A DNA stretch of 64,000 nucleotides from the NCBI GenBank assembly GCA_903842505.1, contig CAIMMI010000011.1, forward strand, positions 1-64,000, in the 5' to 3' direction. Of this stretch, positions 24,987-34,050 are shown in pieces (positions within the stretch are counted from its first letter, which is position 1; each line of letters opens with the position of its first letter). The translations under genes were made by a program, and so were the position numbers. Below the pieces are notes generated by a model that had not been told where the DNA came from, did not search any database, and saw only the letters and a list, made by a program, of their open reading frames with translations. The stretch comes from an uncultured Verrucomicrobiota bacterium. Its GTDB lineage: Bacteria; Verrucomicrobiota; Verrucomicrobiia; Limisphaerales; UBA9464.

Positions 24987-26144
24987 ATGACGCCGTCCCA
25001 GCAATCAGGCACTCCGCCCCCGATCCCGACCGTGGAAGCACAGGCCCGGTCCAAGTTCGCATGCCCCGCCTGTGGGGCGGAGGCAACGTGGAACCCCGCG
25101 AAGCAGGCGCTGGTCTGTGGCTACTGCAATACCATCGCGCCTGCGGTACTCGAGACCTCTCCCGGGGGCGACACGGTCATTCACGAACATGATCTGGTCG
25201 CCGCCCTCAGAAACATCCCGGACAGCCGACGCGGATGGCAGACGACCAAGACCCAGGTGCGCTGCCAGCATTGCAATGCGATCTCGGTCTTTGACTCCGA
25301 CAAGATCGGCAAGCGTTGTGATTTCTGTGGTGCCTCAGCCCTGGTCCCTTACGAGGAGGTCAAGGAAGCCTTCCAGCCCGAGAGTCTCCTGCCAAAACAG
25401 ATCTCGGAGACCCAGGTACGGGATAGGATCCGTGAGTGGTACCGGTCGCGTTGGTTCGCTCCCAGCGCCCTGGGAAAGCGAGCCCTCACCGACACCGTTC
25501 ACGGGGTCTACCTGCCCTACTGGACCTTCGATGCCCACGCTCAAGCTGATTGGACTGCCGAAAGCGGCTACCACTACTACGTCACGGAGCACTACACCGA
25601 TGCCCAGGGAAACCGGCAGTCCCGGCAGGTCCAGAAGACGCGTTGGGAATCCAGCTACGGGCACCTCGAAAACTTCTTCGATGACGAACTCATCGCCGCC
25701 ACCAAGGGCGTCGATTCTTCGTTGCTCTCCAAGGTCGAGCCGTTTCCTACCGCCCAATTGGTTCCCTACGACCCTGCCTTCCTCGCAGGATGGACGGTCG
25801 AACGATACCAGATTGACCTCGTCACCGCAGCAGCCTCAGCGCGGGAAAACATGGAGTCGGAACTTCGATCGCTCTGCAGCCGTCAGGTTCCCGGCGACAC
25901 CCACCGGAACCTCCAGGTCCATGCCCAATGGTCAGATCAGACCTTCAAGCACATCCTCGTCCCGGTCTGGCTGCTCACCTACGACTACCACGGCAAGTCG
26001 TTTCAGGTCCTGATCAATGGCTACACCGGGACCATTGCCGGAAAACGACCTTACAGCTTCTGGAAGATCTTCTTCCTCGTGGTTGGCATCCTCGCCGTCA
26101 TCGGCGTCATCGCACTGGCGGGCGGGCTGGGTGGCCGACGCTGA
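24987..26144 (+). CDS. Zinc-ribbon membrane protein (YdjG-like)
   Basis: 385 residues. Two tandem zinc ribbons are at the N-terminus: CPACG...CGYCN and, near residue 95, CQHCN...CDFCG. A globular region with paired YxxxYW and VERYQIDLVTAA blocks follows, and one transmembrane helix lies near the C-terminus (IFFLVVGILAVIGVIALAGG) with only a short tail after it. This matches the TFIIB-type zinc-ribbon membrane proteins coded next to YdjI-like SPFH proteins. The probable role is membrane recruitment of the SPFH partner. Its metal content and function are inferred. Confidence 0.82.
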   Translation: MTPSQQSGTPPPIPTVEAQARSKFACPACGAEATWNPAKQALVCGYCNTIAPAVLETSPGGDTVIHEHDLVAALRNIPDSRRGWQTTKTQVRCQHCNAISVFDSDKIGKRCDFCGASALVPYEEVKEAFQPESLLPKQISETQVRDRIREWYRSRWFAPSALGKRALTDTVHGVYLPYWTFDAHAQADWTAESGYHYYVTEHYTDAQGNRQSRQVQKTRWESSYGHLENFFDDELIAATKGVDSSLLSKVEPFPTAQLVPYDPAFLAGWTVERYQIDLVTAAASARENMESELRSLCSRQVPGDTHRNLQVHAQWSDQTFKHILVPVWLLTYDYHGKSFQVLINGYTGTIAGKRPYSFWKIFFLVVGILAVIGVIALAGGLGGRR

Positions 26145-26158
26145 CCCATCGACATGGG

Positions 26159-27052
26159 TCACAGCGCCGCCTTGCGCATCGCCTGAAGCAACTGATCCGG
26201 CGTCCATCGATTCCCGACGATGATCTCGACCACCCGCCCCTGCGGATCGAGTACTACCGTCCGCAGATTGTGGTTCTGGTTGTCCGGCGTGACGTTCCGC
26301 CCGAAATAGAGCCCAAAATGGGAACCCAGCGGCTGGATCTGGTCGTAGGCTCCAGTGGCAAAGGTCCAGCGCTCGGGATCGTACTGATGACGCTTCGCGT
26401 AGGATTCCAACACACGCGGGGTATCCATCTCGGGTTCGAACGAGACCGAGAGCAGGTGCCAGTTGGTCGACAAGGGAGCGCCGGAGCGCAACGTGCGCAT
26501 CACCTGCGAAAGATTGTCCGCCTCCCGAGGGCAAAAGTCCGGCAACGGGCAACGTGTGAAGAAGAAATTGAAGACGAGCACCTGGCCCCGAAATCCCGAC
26601 AGGGAGACGGATTTCCCGAACTGGTTGGTCAGTACGTAGTCCGGTACGACGTCTCCAACCTTCAGTTCAGGAACATCCTTGTAGAAGGAAACACCATTGG
26701 GGTCATTCAACACGGGAGGCGCGGGAACGGAGACCTGTTGGGGACCGACATTGCTCAGCACCTGGAAGCCAGCCGCCCAGGAGTCCTTGGGCTCGACGTA
26801 GAGCTGGAAACGAACGACATCCCCGGAGCGCAGGCCGTCCAGCAGACGCACGTCCTTGACGTCAAACGGCATGGTCATGGCATCCATGTACCCCGGAATC
26901 TTTTCGTGCCGGATGACGGCTTCAGAATTGGTGGCCCGAACCTCAACCACCACGCCCCGGACATCGTAGACCGTCCGGTCCCGGCACCCCGCAAGCAACC
27001 CCGCCATTCCCAGGAACACCCATCCAACCCACCGTTTGATGCCTGATCGCAT
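26159..27052 (-). CDS. CusF-SCO1/SenC fusion lipoprotein, copper delivery
   Basis: 297 residues with a lipoprotein signal (basic start, then GMAGLLAGC lipobox). Residues about 30-130 resemble the CusF-like copper-binding fold (YDVRGVVVEVRATN, GYMDAMTMPFDVKD with the Met-x-Met pair). Residues about 135-297 form a thioredoxin-like SCO domain (GKSVSLSGFRGQVLVFNFFF, RCPLPDFCPREADNLSQVM). The two cysteines are five residues apart, not the classic CxxxC. The SCO histidine lies in NHNLRTVVLDPQG. SCO proteins insert copper into cytochrome oxidase. The frame extends 17 codons upstream, but ATG at 27052 gives a normal signal. It is the last gene of a minus-strand block. Confidence 0.9.
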   Translation of the reverse strand: MRSGIKRWVGWVFLGMAGLLAGCRDRTVYDVRGVVVEVRATNSEAVIRHEKIPGYMDAMTMPFDVKDVRLLDGLRSGDVVRFQLYVEPKDSWAAGFQVLSNVGPQQVSVPAPPVLNDPNGVSFYKDVPELKVGDVVPDYVLTNQFGKSVSLSGFRGQVLVFNFFFTRCPLPDFCPREADNLSQVMRTLRSGAPLSTNWHLLSVSFEPEMDTPRVLESYAKRHQYDPERWTFATGAYDQIQPLGSHFGLYFGRNVTPDNQNHNLRTVVLDPQGRVVEIIVGNRWTPDQLLQAMRKAAL

Positions 27053-27117
27053 GCCGCCAACCTTCTTCACGCCCGCAAGCATTTCAAGGCTCCGAAAGTC
27101 CAACTCCTCTCCCCCCG

Positions 27118-27429
27118 TCAGGCGACTCCACCAACGCCCTGGAGCACTCGGATGATCTCCAGCACCTCCACCCCGACCACGCGGACCACCTTATGCTGGG
27201 AGGTCGCGCCCCGGATCAGGATCACCTGTCGTTTCCCGCAACCCAACGTCGCGGCCAGGTACTCCACCAGCGCGTCGTTCGCCGCACTGTCCACGGGCGG
27301 AGCCGCGATTCGAACCTTCAACTCGGCCCCATGCATCCCCACGATGGAGGTCTCCCGCGCTCGAGGTTGGGCCTTGATGGAGATCAGGCACCCACCCGAG
27401 TCGACCACGATATAGGCAGGCAGTCCCAT
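27118..27429 (-). CDS. DUF167/YggU family protein
   Basis: A 103-residue single-domain protein with the YggU pattern: GGCLISIKAQPRARETSI, ELKVRIAAPPVDSAANDAL and KRQVILIRGATSQHKVVRV. The family is widespread and of unknown function. It is often coded next to YggT, as here: the YggT-like gene ends 15 bp upstream of it. Confidence 0.9.
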   Translation of the reverse strand: MGLPAYIVVDSGGCLISIKAQPRARETSIVGMHGAELKVRIAAPPVDSAANDALVEYLAATLGCGKRQVILIRGATSQHKVVRVVGVEVLEIIRVLQGVGGVA

Positions 27430-27443
27430 CTCAAGCTACCCCG

Positions 27444-28337
27444 TCAACCCAACGGCAAACTTCGGAACACGGTCGGCAGGATACCGAACTCCATCCAGTC
27501 CGGCATTCCTGGGAGCGCAGACTTCAACCACGGAAAGCCAAACCCCAGAAGGTTCATGCCACACCACAGCACCAGCGTTGCGGGAATGGGCGAGAGATCC
27601 AACGGCCCCAGGCGAGCGAAGGAAAACGGCTTCGAAAGCCTGTCGCCTGTTTGTTGAATGAAGTCCCAGAACGGGTGCGACCCCAAGTAGACGTAGAGGT
27701 TGAGGAGGTGGAGCAAGAGGACTCCCACAAGCAACCATCGCAACACGCAGAAGTGTGACAAACCCATGAGCACGCCCTGCTGCACCAGATGCGATCCGTC
27801 CCTCAACGCCGGCATCATCCGGTACTGGGCAGCGAACCATCCCACAGCCATCCAACCGGCCGCAGCCACCAGGATCGGGACGAGCGCAAGAACACCCACC
27901 GGCAGGCTCCCAACCCATCCCAGTTGGCGCCGGATAGCCCGGGTAACCCCATCCCGCTCCTTGCCGCCCCGGTTGATCACCAGCACGGCCACCCCCCAGG
28001 TATACCAGTTCAGCAGCAGCCACCCAAAACTCAACAAGGAGTAGGACAGCATCCGTAGAAAGCTGTCCGACCGGAAGGGCAGTGTTACAGCCGCCACCGA
28101 CCAGTTCGGGTGCCACGGCAATGCCGGCCCCACCTGTCGGTAAATGACAGCACGAAAGAAGAGCAACCCCAGGAGCGCCACCAGATAGCCCCACCGAGGC
28201 TCTCGGGTACGCTCCGCAGGGCGCAGGTTTCCAAGAATGGTTCCAGCCGACCCCGCCGCCTCCAATCCGCTGATGCCCCGCCAGGAGACCCACATCAGCA
28301 GGCCCGCCAGATTCAGTAGGAGATCAACGAGTGACAT
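27444..28337 (-). CDS. YggT-family membrane protein
   Basis: 297 residues with five or six hydrophobic segments, more than the two to four of ordinary YggT. The C-terminal third has the YggT signature: LLHLLNLYVYLGSHPFWDFI, then LSKPFSFARLGPLDLSPIPA and a final Leu-rich helix. The first two thirds hold two further helices and a Trp-rich segment, probably a duplicated or divergent YggT repeat. In other bacteria YggT is linked to osmotic or cell-division functions and is coded with YggU. Here it sits between sucD and the YggU gene, 79 bp from sucD. Confidence 0.75.
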   Translation of the reverse strand: MSLVDLLLNLAGLLMWVSWRGISGLEAAGSAGTILGNLRPAERTREPRWGYLVALLGLLFFRAVIYRQVGPALPWHPNWSVAAVTLPFRSDSFLRMLSYSLLSFGWLLLNWYTWGVAVLVINRGGKERDGVTRAIRRQLGWVGSLPVGVLALVPILVAAAGWMAVGWFAAQYRMMPALRDGSHLVQQGVLMGLSHFCVLRWLLVGVLLLHLLNLYVYLGSHPFWDFIQQTGDRLSKPFSFARLGPLDLSPIPATLVLWCGMNLLGFGFPWLKSALPGMPDWMEFGILPTVFRSLPLG

Positions 28338-28415
28338 GGTCGACGGGCGGAAGAACGGCCGGTGGGAGCCTTGGTCACCCGCTCCAACCAGCCCGATTCC
28401 GCCTGCACCCGGAAA

Positions 28416-29306
28416 CTACATCATCCGGAGCAGCGTGTCCGCCATCTCGCTGGGGGTAGCAGCCACTCCGATTCCTGCCTTGCGGAAGGCATCAATCTTG
28501 GCCTGCGCCGTGCCCTTGCCACCGCTGACAATCGCACCCGCATGCCCCATCCGACGCCCTGGAGGCGCGGTAGCACCCGCAATGAAACCAGCCACCGGCT
28601 TGGTGCCAAACCGGCCGATCCACTCGGCAGCTTCCTCTTCAGCGGCACCACCGATCTCACCGATCATGATGATCCCGTGCGTCTCCGGGTCCGCCATGAA
28701 CATCTTGATGACATCCAGATGGGATGTCCCGTTGACCGGATCCCCACCAATACCCACGCAGGTCGATTGACCCACGCCCCGGCAGGTCAACTGCCATACG
28801 GCTTCGTACGTCAGCGTTCCCGAACGACTCACCACACCCACGTGTCCCTTCTTGTGGATGTAACCCGGGGCGATTCCGATCCGGCAACCGCCATGGGATT
28901 GCGGGCCCTCGCCCGGCGTCACCAACCCAGGACAGTTGGGTCCGATCAAACGGGTCTTCGACCCCTGCATGGCCCGCTTGACGCGCACCATGTCGTTTAC
29001 CGGAATCCCTTCCGTGATGCAGACCACCAAATCAAGGCCGGCATCCACCGCCTCGAGAATCGCATCGGCGGCGAAAGGAGGCGGAACAAAGATCGCCGAA
29101 GCCGTGGCGCCAGTCTGGCGCGCCGCCTCGGAGACGGTGTCAAACACGGGAACCTTCCCTTCAAACAGCTGTCCGCCCTTTCCAGGGGTGACGCCGGCGA
29201 CAACCTGCGAACCGTACGCGAGCGAGAGTTGGGCGTGCTTCGCGCCGAACGATCCTGTGATCCCCTGAACGAGGATCTTGGTCTGCGGAGTGACAAGAAT
29301 GGCCAT
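28416..29306 (-). CDS. sucD: Succinate--CoA ligase subunit alpha
   Basis: 296 residues. The CoA-binding domain ([32 protein letters not shown]) is followed by [22 protein letters not shown] and the phosphohistidine region [18 protein letters not shown], where the histidine is present. It catalyses succinyl-CoA + ADP/GDP + Pi to succinate + CoA + ATP/GTP with SucC. The start lies 31 bp after sucC, in the usual sucCD order. Confidence 0.97.
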   Translation of the reverse strand: MAILVTPQTKILVQGITGSFGAKHAQLSLAYGSQVVAGVTPGKGGQLFEGKVPVFDTVSEAARQTGATASAIFVPPPFAADAILEAVDAGLDLVVCITEGIPVNDMVRVKRAMQGSKTRLIGPNCPGLVTPGEGPQSHGGCRIGIAPGYIHKKGHVGVVSRSGTLTYEAVWQLTCRGVGQSTCVGIGGDPVNGTSHLDVIKMFMADPETHGIIMIGEIGGAAEEEAAEWIGRFGTKPVAGFIAGATAPPGRRMGHAGAIVSGGKGTAQAKIDAFRKAGIGVAATPSEMADTLLRMM

Positions 29307-29337
29307 GGTAAATCGAGTTGGAAGTTGAATTGTCGCT

Positions 29338-30546
29338 TCAGGCCGCCCGGGTTGCCTTCACCACCTTCTGCGCGGCGTCCGACATTGAATCGCCCGAGAT
29401 GATCGTCAGGCCTGATTCCGCCAGCGTCTTCTTGCCGGCAGCCACATTGTTGCCTTCCAGGCGTACAACCAACGGCAGCTTGAGGCCCGTCTCACGGACC
29501 GCCTCGACGATGCCCGTCGCGATCACGTTGCAGTCCATGATCCCGCCGAAGATGTTCACAAGGATGCCCTTCACGGCGACATCGCTCAGGATGATCCGGA
29601 AGGCCGCTGCGACCTGATCCTTCGAGGCGCCACCTCCGACGTCGAGGAAGTTGGCCGGTTCCCCGCCAAAATGCTTGATGATGTCCATCGTCGACATCGC
29701 CAGTCCCGCCCCGTTCACGAGGCAGGCAATGTTGCCGTCCAGCTTGATGTAGTTCAGCGCGTACTTGCTGGCCTCCACCTCCAGCGGAGATTCCTCAGCG
29801 AGATCCCGCATCGCCTGGATGTCCGTATGCCGATACAACGCGTTGTCATCCAAGCCAATCTTCGCATCAACCGCCACGATCGCTTCCTTGCCACCGGGCC
29901 CTTCGACGATGCAGAGCGGATTGATCTCAACCAAAGCCGCATCGGTCTCCCATGCGGTCTTGTAGACGGCGGCGATCAGCTTGCACGCCTGATTGAAAAG
30001 GTCGCCCTTCAACCCCAACGCCGCTGCAATCTTCCGGGTCTGGTAGGGCATCAAACCCACGGCCGGATCCACGTTTTCGCGGATGATCTTCTCAGGGGTA
30101 TGCGCTGCCACCTCCTCGATGTCCACGCCACCCTCGGTGCTGGCCATGATCAAGGGCCGGGATGCAGCCCGATCCAGCAGCACTGCCAGGTAAAACTCCT
30201 TTTTGATCATCTCCGCTGCCGCAATCAGGATCGTCTGGACGACCCGCCCCTCGGGCCCCGTCTGCTTCGTGACCAGCGTCTTGCCCAGCATGTTGCCGGC
30301 GAAGTTCACCGCCTCATCCACCGACTTGGCCAGCTTCACGCCGCCCTGGAACCCGTGGGTGAACGTGCCCTTGCCCCGGCCACCGGCATGGATCTGGGAC
30401 TTGATCACGATCAATGTGTGACCCGCGGCGAAAAGCCTCTCCGCCACCGCGCGGGCTTCGTCGACCGTCTTGCAGGGATCTCCCGCCGGCACGGCAACCC
30501 CGTGACGCGCGAGCAATTGCTTGGCTTGGTATTCGTGAATGTTCAT
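29338..30546 (-). CDS. sucC: Succinate--CoA ligase subunit beta (ADP-forming type)
   Basis: 402 residues. An ATP-grasp domain covers the N-terminal half ([40 protein letters not shown]), and the ligase-CoA domain the C-terminal half, with [20 protein letters not shown] and [19 protein letters not shown]. It forms the alpha2beta2 or alpha-beta enzyme with SucD. The gene follows gltA by about 140 bp on the same strand. Confidence 0.97.
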   Translation of the reverse strand: MNIHEYQAKQLLARHGVAVPAGDPCKTVDEARAVAERLFAAGHTLIVIKSQIHAGGRGKGTFTHGFQGGVKLAKSVDEAVNFAGNMLGKTLVTKQTGPEGRVVQTILIAAAEMIKKEFYLAVLLDRAASRPLIMASTEGGVDIEEVAAHTPEKIIRENVDPAVGLMPYQTRKIAAALGLKGDLFNQACKLIAAVYKTAWETDAALVEINPLCIVEGPGGKEAIVAVDAKIGLDDNALYRHTDIQAMRDLAEESPLEVEASKYALNYIKLDGNIACLVNGAGLAMSTMDIIKHFGGEPANFLDVGGGASKDQVAAAFRIILSDVAVKGILVNIFGGIMDCNVIATGIVEAVRETGLKLPLVVRLEGNNVAAGKKTLAESGLTIISGDSMSDAAQKVVKATRAA

Positions 30547-30687
30547 CGGCTAACTTAATCGTTTGACCCGGTAACTCACCGCCGGGCACGGCCGGAAGTC
30601 AGTGACTCCCGACAGGCTGGAAAAACTTCGAACCCCGGGGCCGCCCAGTTCAGGCAGCTCACCCGGTCCCGTACAGGTCTCGTGGGA

Positions 30688-31827
30688 TCAACGCTCGGCC
30701 AGCGGAACCACCTTGAGACCCACCGGCCCGGTGTAGACCGACTGCGGCCGGATAAGCTTGTTGTCCGCCAACTGCTCCAACACATGCGCCGTCCACCCAC
30801 TCGTCCGCGCAATCGCAAACAGCGGCGTGAAAAGGTCCGTCGGAATCCCGAGGGAGTAGTAGACCGTCGCACTGTAGAAATCGACGTTCGCGTGGAGCTT
30901 CTTCTCGTCCAGCATGATCGACGCGATCCGCTCGGACATCAGGATCCACTTCGGCTCGCCCAACTTCGCCGACAGGACCTGCGCCATGCGCTTCAGGTGC
31001 GGGGCCCGGGGATCCAACACCTTGTAGACGCGGTGGCCGATACCCATGATCTTCTGCTTCTGTCGCAGGCACTCGGCCACGTAGGCATCCACGCCTTCCA
31101 GCGAACCGATCTGCTTCAGCATCTTGATCACGCCCTCGTTGGCGCCGCCGTGAAGCGGTCCCTTCAGGGTCCCGATGGCCGACGTGATGGCCGAGTACAT
31201 GTCGCTTTGGGTAGCGATCGTCACCCGGGCACTGAACGTCGATGCATTCATCCCGTGGTCAGCATGCAGGACATAGCACATGTCCATCGTGCTGACCTTC
31301 TCCGCCGACGGCTTCTCACCGTCGATCATGTAGAGGAAATTCGCGGCCTCGCCGAGTGTTGGATCCGGAGCCACCAGCGGCAAACCCTGCCGCGACCGAT
31401 GGAAATAAGCCGTGATGACGGGGATCTGCGCGATCAACCGGAACGCCTTCCGGCGCTGCGCATCCATCGTCTCATTGTCAGCCGTGGTATCGTAGCATCC
31501 CAGCGCTGAAACCCCGGTCCGGATCGCGTGCATCGGCGCCGCGTCTTTCGGCAACCGCGTGATCATGTCGGTCACGCCCTGCGGGAGGTCACGGAAGCCG
31601 GCGAGCATCGCCTTCAAGTCCGCCAGTTCCGAAGCGTTCGGAAGGCGGTTGTGGAACAGGAGATGCACCACCTCCTCAAAGGTCACCTTCCCCGCGAGTT
31701 CATCGATGTCGTACCCGCAGTAGATCAGTTGGCCGACATCGCCCCGCACATCGCTCAGGCGCGTATGCGCTGCAATGATTCCGTCGAGACCCTTCGCAAA
31801 GACAGCGGCATTTTCAGCAGTACTCAT
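30688..31827 (-). CDS. gltA: Citrate synthase
   Basis: 379 residues from the ATG at 31827 (MSTAENAAVFAKGLDGIIAA). The active-site segments are present: HADHGMNASTFSARV, GPLHGGANEGVIKML, MGIGHRVYKVLDPRAPHL and YTGPVGLKVVPL. It condenses oxaloacetate and acetyl-CoA. The short form lacks the long N-terminal domain of the hexameric proteobacterial type. The frame runs 24 codons further upstream, but without conserved residues. A GTTGAC-GTCAAC palindrome lies 48 bp before the start and may control it. sucC and sucD follow in the same direction. Confidence 0.97.
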   Translation of the reverse strand: MSTAENAAVFAKGLDGIIAAHTRLSDVRGDVGQLIYCGYDIDELAGKVTFEEVVHLLFHNRLPNASELADLKAMLAGFRDLPQGVTDMITRLPKDAAPMHAIRTGVSALGCYDTTADNETMDAQRRKAFRLIAQIPVITAYFHRSRQGLPLVAPDPTLGEAANFLYMIDGEKPSAEKVSTMDMCYVLHADHGMNASTFSARVTIATQSDMYSAITSAIGTLKGPLHGGANEGVIKMLKQIGSLEGVDAYVAECLRQKQKIMGIGHRVYKVLDPRAPHLKRMAQVLSAKLGEPKWILMSERIASIMLDEKKLHANVDFYSATVYYSLGIPTDLFTPLFAIARTSGWTAHVLEQLADNKLIRPQSVYTGPVGLKVVPLAER

Positions 31828-31874
31828 GTCGTGGTGGGATGCTTCAAACCGAATTCCGCAAACCGACAAACTCT

Positions 31875-31900
31875 GTTGACCGCCCTGCCGGGGCGTCAAC
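31875..31900. promoter_or_regulatory. 26-bp palindrome upstream of gltA
   Basis: GTTGAC (31875-31880), two mismatched bases, CCC, TGCC, GGG, two mismatched bases, GTCAAC (31895-31900). The minus-strand reading contains a near-consensus -35 box TTGACG (31894-31899) for gltA, so this looks like an operator that overlaps a promoter. No regulator is known for it. Confidence 0.5.
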
Positions 31901-32099
31901 GGATTTCCCGGATTTCACGGATAAATGAGCCGATTGTTCAGGCCCAGAAGATCCTTGGCTGGGAATTCCTACGAAACCCCACTCCAGAGCACTTGGAGGT
32001 GAGGTTTCCTGACCCCGCCTCCGCCCACAACAATCGCGCCCTCACCATGCACACGGACCGTTGCTTTGCAAACCCACCATCTCCCACGATGTTCACGAC

Positions 32100-32825
32100 A
32101 TGACACTCTCGGTGGTCATCCCGGCCTTCAACGAGGAACGACTCCTCCCTGCAACCCTCACTGCCCTGCATCAGTCGCTCGAATCCTTTCATCAGCGCGC
32201 CTGGTCCTCCGAGATCATCGTCTGCGACAACAACTCTTCGGATCGCACCCCTGAAATTGCCCGGGCTCACGGCGCCCGCGTCGTCTTTGAACCGATCAAC
32301 ATGATCGGCCGTGCACGCAATGCCGGAGCCGCAGCTGCGAACGGGCAATGGATCCTGTTCCTCGACGCCGACTCCATCCCGTCCCCAGCCCTCCTGACCT
32401 TGGTCCTCCAGGCGATTGAGTCCAGTAGGGTCTTTGCCGGTGGAAGCACGATCCGTCTCGACGAAGGGCCACCCTCCGCCCACTTCGCTACCGGCGTCTG
32501 GAACCTCATCAGTCGACTCGGCCGACTCCCGGCGGGATCGTTCATCTTTGTCGAAGCCGATGCATTCCGCGAGGTGGGCGGTTTCAGCCTGAAGCAGTAC
32601 GCCGGCGAAGAAATCGACCTCGCGCGACGACTGAAGAAGTCGGAACGGGCACGCGGACGGTCCCTTGCCATCCTGTCGGGAGCGCCGCTGGTCACCTCGG
32701 CGCGGAAGGTCCGGCTCTACAAACCCTGGGAGATCGCGTCCTTCATGATTCGGGCTGTGTTCCGCCCCAAGTCCACGATGTCCAACCGCGAGGCCTGCTC
32801 CATCTGGTACGACGGCAGGCGTTGA
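32100..32825 (+). CDS. Family 2 glycosyltransferase
   Basis: 241 residues from ATG 32100. The GT-A fold starts with LSVVIPAFNEERLLPATL, and DNNSSDRTPEIARA and FLDADSIPSPALL carry the nucleotide-sugar-binding Asp and DxD motifs. The acceptor half has VGGFSLKQYAGEEIDLARR, the ED motif. It has no membrane segment, unlike many of its relatives. The substrate is unknown. It is monocistronic between gltA and the convergent histidine kinase. Confidence 0.9.
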   Translation: MTLSVVIPAFNEERLLPATLTALHQSLESFHQRAWSSEIIVCDNNSSDRTPEIARAHGARVVFEPINMIGRARNAGAAAANGQWILFLDADSIPSPALLTLVLQAIESSRVFAGGSTIRLDEGPPSAHFATGVWNLISRLGRLPAGSFIFVEADAFREVGGFSLKQYAGEEIDLARRLKKSERARGRSLAILSGAPLVTSARKVRLYKPWEIASFMIRAVFRPKSTMSNREACSIWYDGRR

Positions 32826-32850
32826 GCGGATACCCAAGGACCTGCCCCCG

Positions 32851-34038
32851 CTACCCAGCCGCTTCGTTGACCCGCGGAAGCGTGAAGTAGAAGCAAGTCC
32901 CTCGACCCAACTCGCTCTCCACCCGGACTTCTCCCCCGTGCGCCTGCACGATGTGCTTCACGATGCTCAAGCCCAACCCCGTCCCGCCCTGCTCCCGCGA
33001 ACGTCCCTTGTCCACCCGGTAGAACCGCTCGAAGATCCGGTCCCGGGCCTCCGCAGGAATCCCAACCCCGTCGTCCGCCACCCACGCCTCCACGATGTCC
33101 TCGTGCAGCGCGCGCGCTCCGACCACCACACGCCCTCCTGGGCGCCCGTACTTGATCGCGTTGTCGACCAGGTTCGAGATCACCTGCTGCAAACGGTCGC
33201 CGTCGCCGTGGATCCGCATCTGCTGCGGCACCTCATTCCGCAGTTCCGTCCCTCGTTCCGCCGCCTTGGCCCGCAGGTCCTCGACCACCTGCACCACCAC
33301 CTCGTAAAGCCCGGTCGGTTGCAGGTTCATGATCACCTGTCCCGACTCCAACCGAGAGATGGTCAGCAGGTCCTCGATCAGGAAGGTCAACCGGTCGGCA
33401 TGCTTGTCGATGATCTGCAGGAACCGCATCGCCGTCGCCGGATCATCCTTCGCCCCGCCCAGCAGCGTCTCGGTGTAACCCTTGATCAACGACAAGGGTG
33501 TCCGCAGTTCGTGGCTGACATTGGCAACAAACTCCCGCCGTTGCTCAGCCAACCGCTTGTGCTGGGTCAGGTCGTGAAACACGAACAGGGTCCCGGCCAG
33601 CAATCGATCCGGATCCCGCAACGCCACCGCGTTGACCTGCAGTGTCCGGACCGGTTCCCCATCCAACGTCAACTCCTGCTCGGTCAAACGCCCCTGCTGC
33701 ACCGTGCGACGCGCCAAATCGTCCAACCCCGACACGGGCAGGGCTTCCGCGACCGCCTTTCCCCGGCTCTCGCCTGGCAGACCAAATAGCCGCACCAATG
33801 CCGGGTTCATGTGCTGGACACGCCCCTGCGGATCCAGCAGCAGCACCCCTTCGACCATGCTGTCCAGCAGCGCCTGCTGCTTCGACTGCTCTTCCACCAG
33901 TTCCAGATGACGCTGGGTCTTCAGCTCCGCCAGTCGCAGGGACACTTCCCGCAACCGTTCCCGCGCCATCTGCTCACGCCGCAACAGCCAGCCAATCACG
34001 GCCACCGCAGACGCCCCCGCTGCAAATCCAAGCCACAT
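32851..34038 (-). CDS. PhoR-type sensor histidine kinase
   Basis: 395 residues. A single N-terminal transmembrane helix (LGFAAGASAVAVIGWLL) is followed by a coiled stretch, a PAS domain at about 55-160 (MVEGVLLLDPQGRVQHMNPA), HisKA with the phospho-acceptor in FVANVSHELRTPLSLIKGY, and HATPase_c with NLVDNAIKYG, DDGVGIPAE and GGTGLGLSIVKHIV. No periplasmic sensor loop is present, as in PhoR. It starts 12 bp after the response regulator, so the pair is translated as an operon. The usual role is phosphate-starvation sensing, but the pho regulon was not checked. Confidence 0.93.
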   Translation of the reverse strand: MWLGFAAGASAVAVIGWLLRREQMARERLREVSLRLAELKTQRHLELVEEQSKQQALLDSMVEGVLLLDPQGRVQHMNPALVRLFGLPGESRGKAVAEALPVSGLDDLARRTVQQGRLTEQELTLDGEPVRTLQVNAVALRDPDRLLAGTLFVFHDLTQHKRLAEQRREFVANVSHELRTPLSLIKGYTETLLGGAKDDPATAMRFLQIIDKHADRLTFLIEDLLTISRLESGQVIMNLQPTGLYEVVVQVVEDLRAKAAERGTELRNEVPQQMRIHGDGDRLQQVISNLVDNAIKYGRPGGRVVVGARALHEDIVEAWVADDGVGIPAEARDRIFERFYRVDKGRSREQGGTGLGLSIVKHIVQAHGGEVRVESELGRGTCFYFTLPRVNEAAG

Positions 34039-34050
34039 GTTCGCCCGGGT

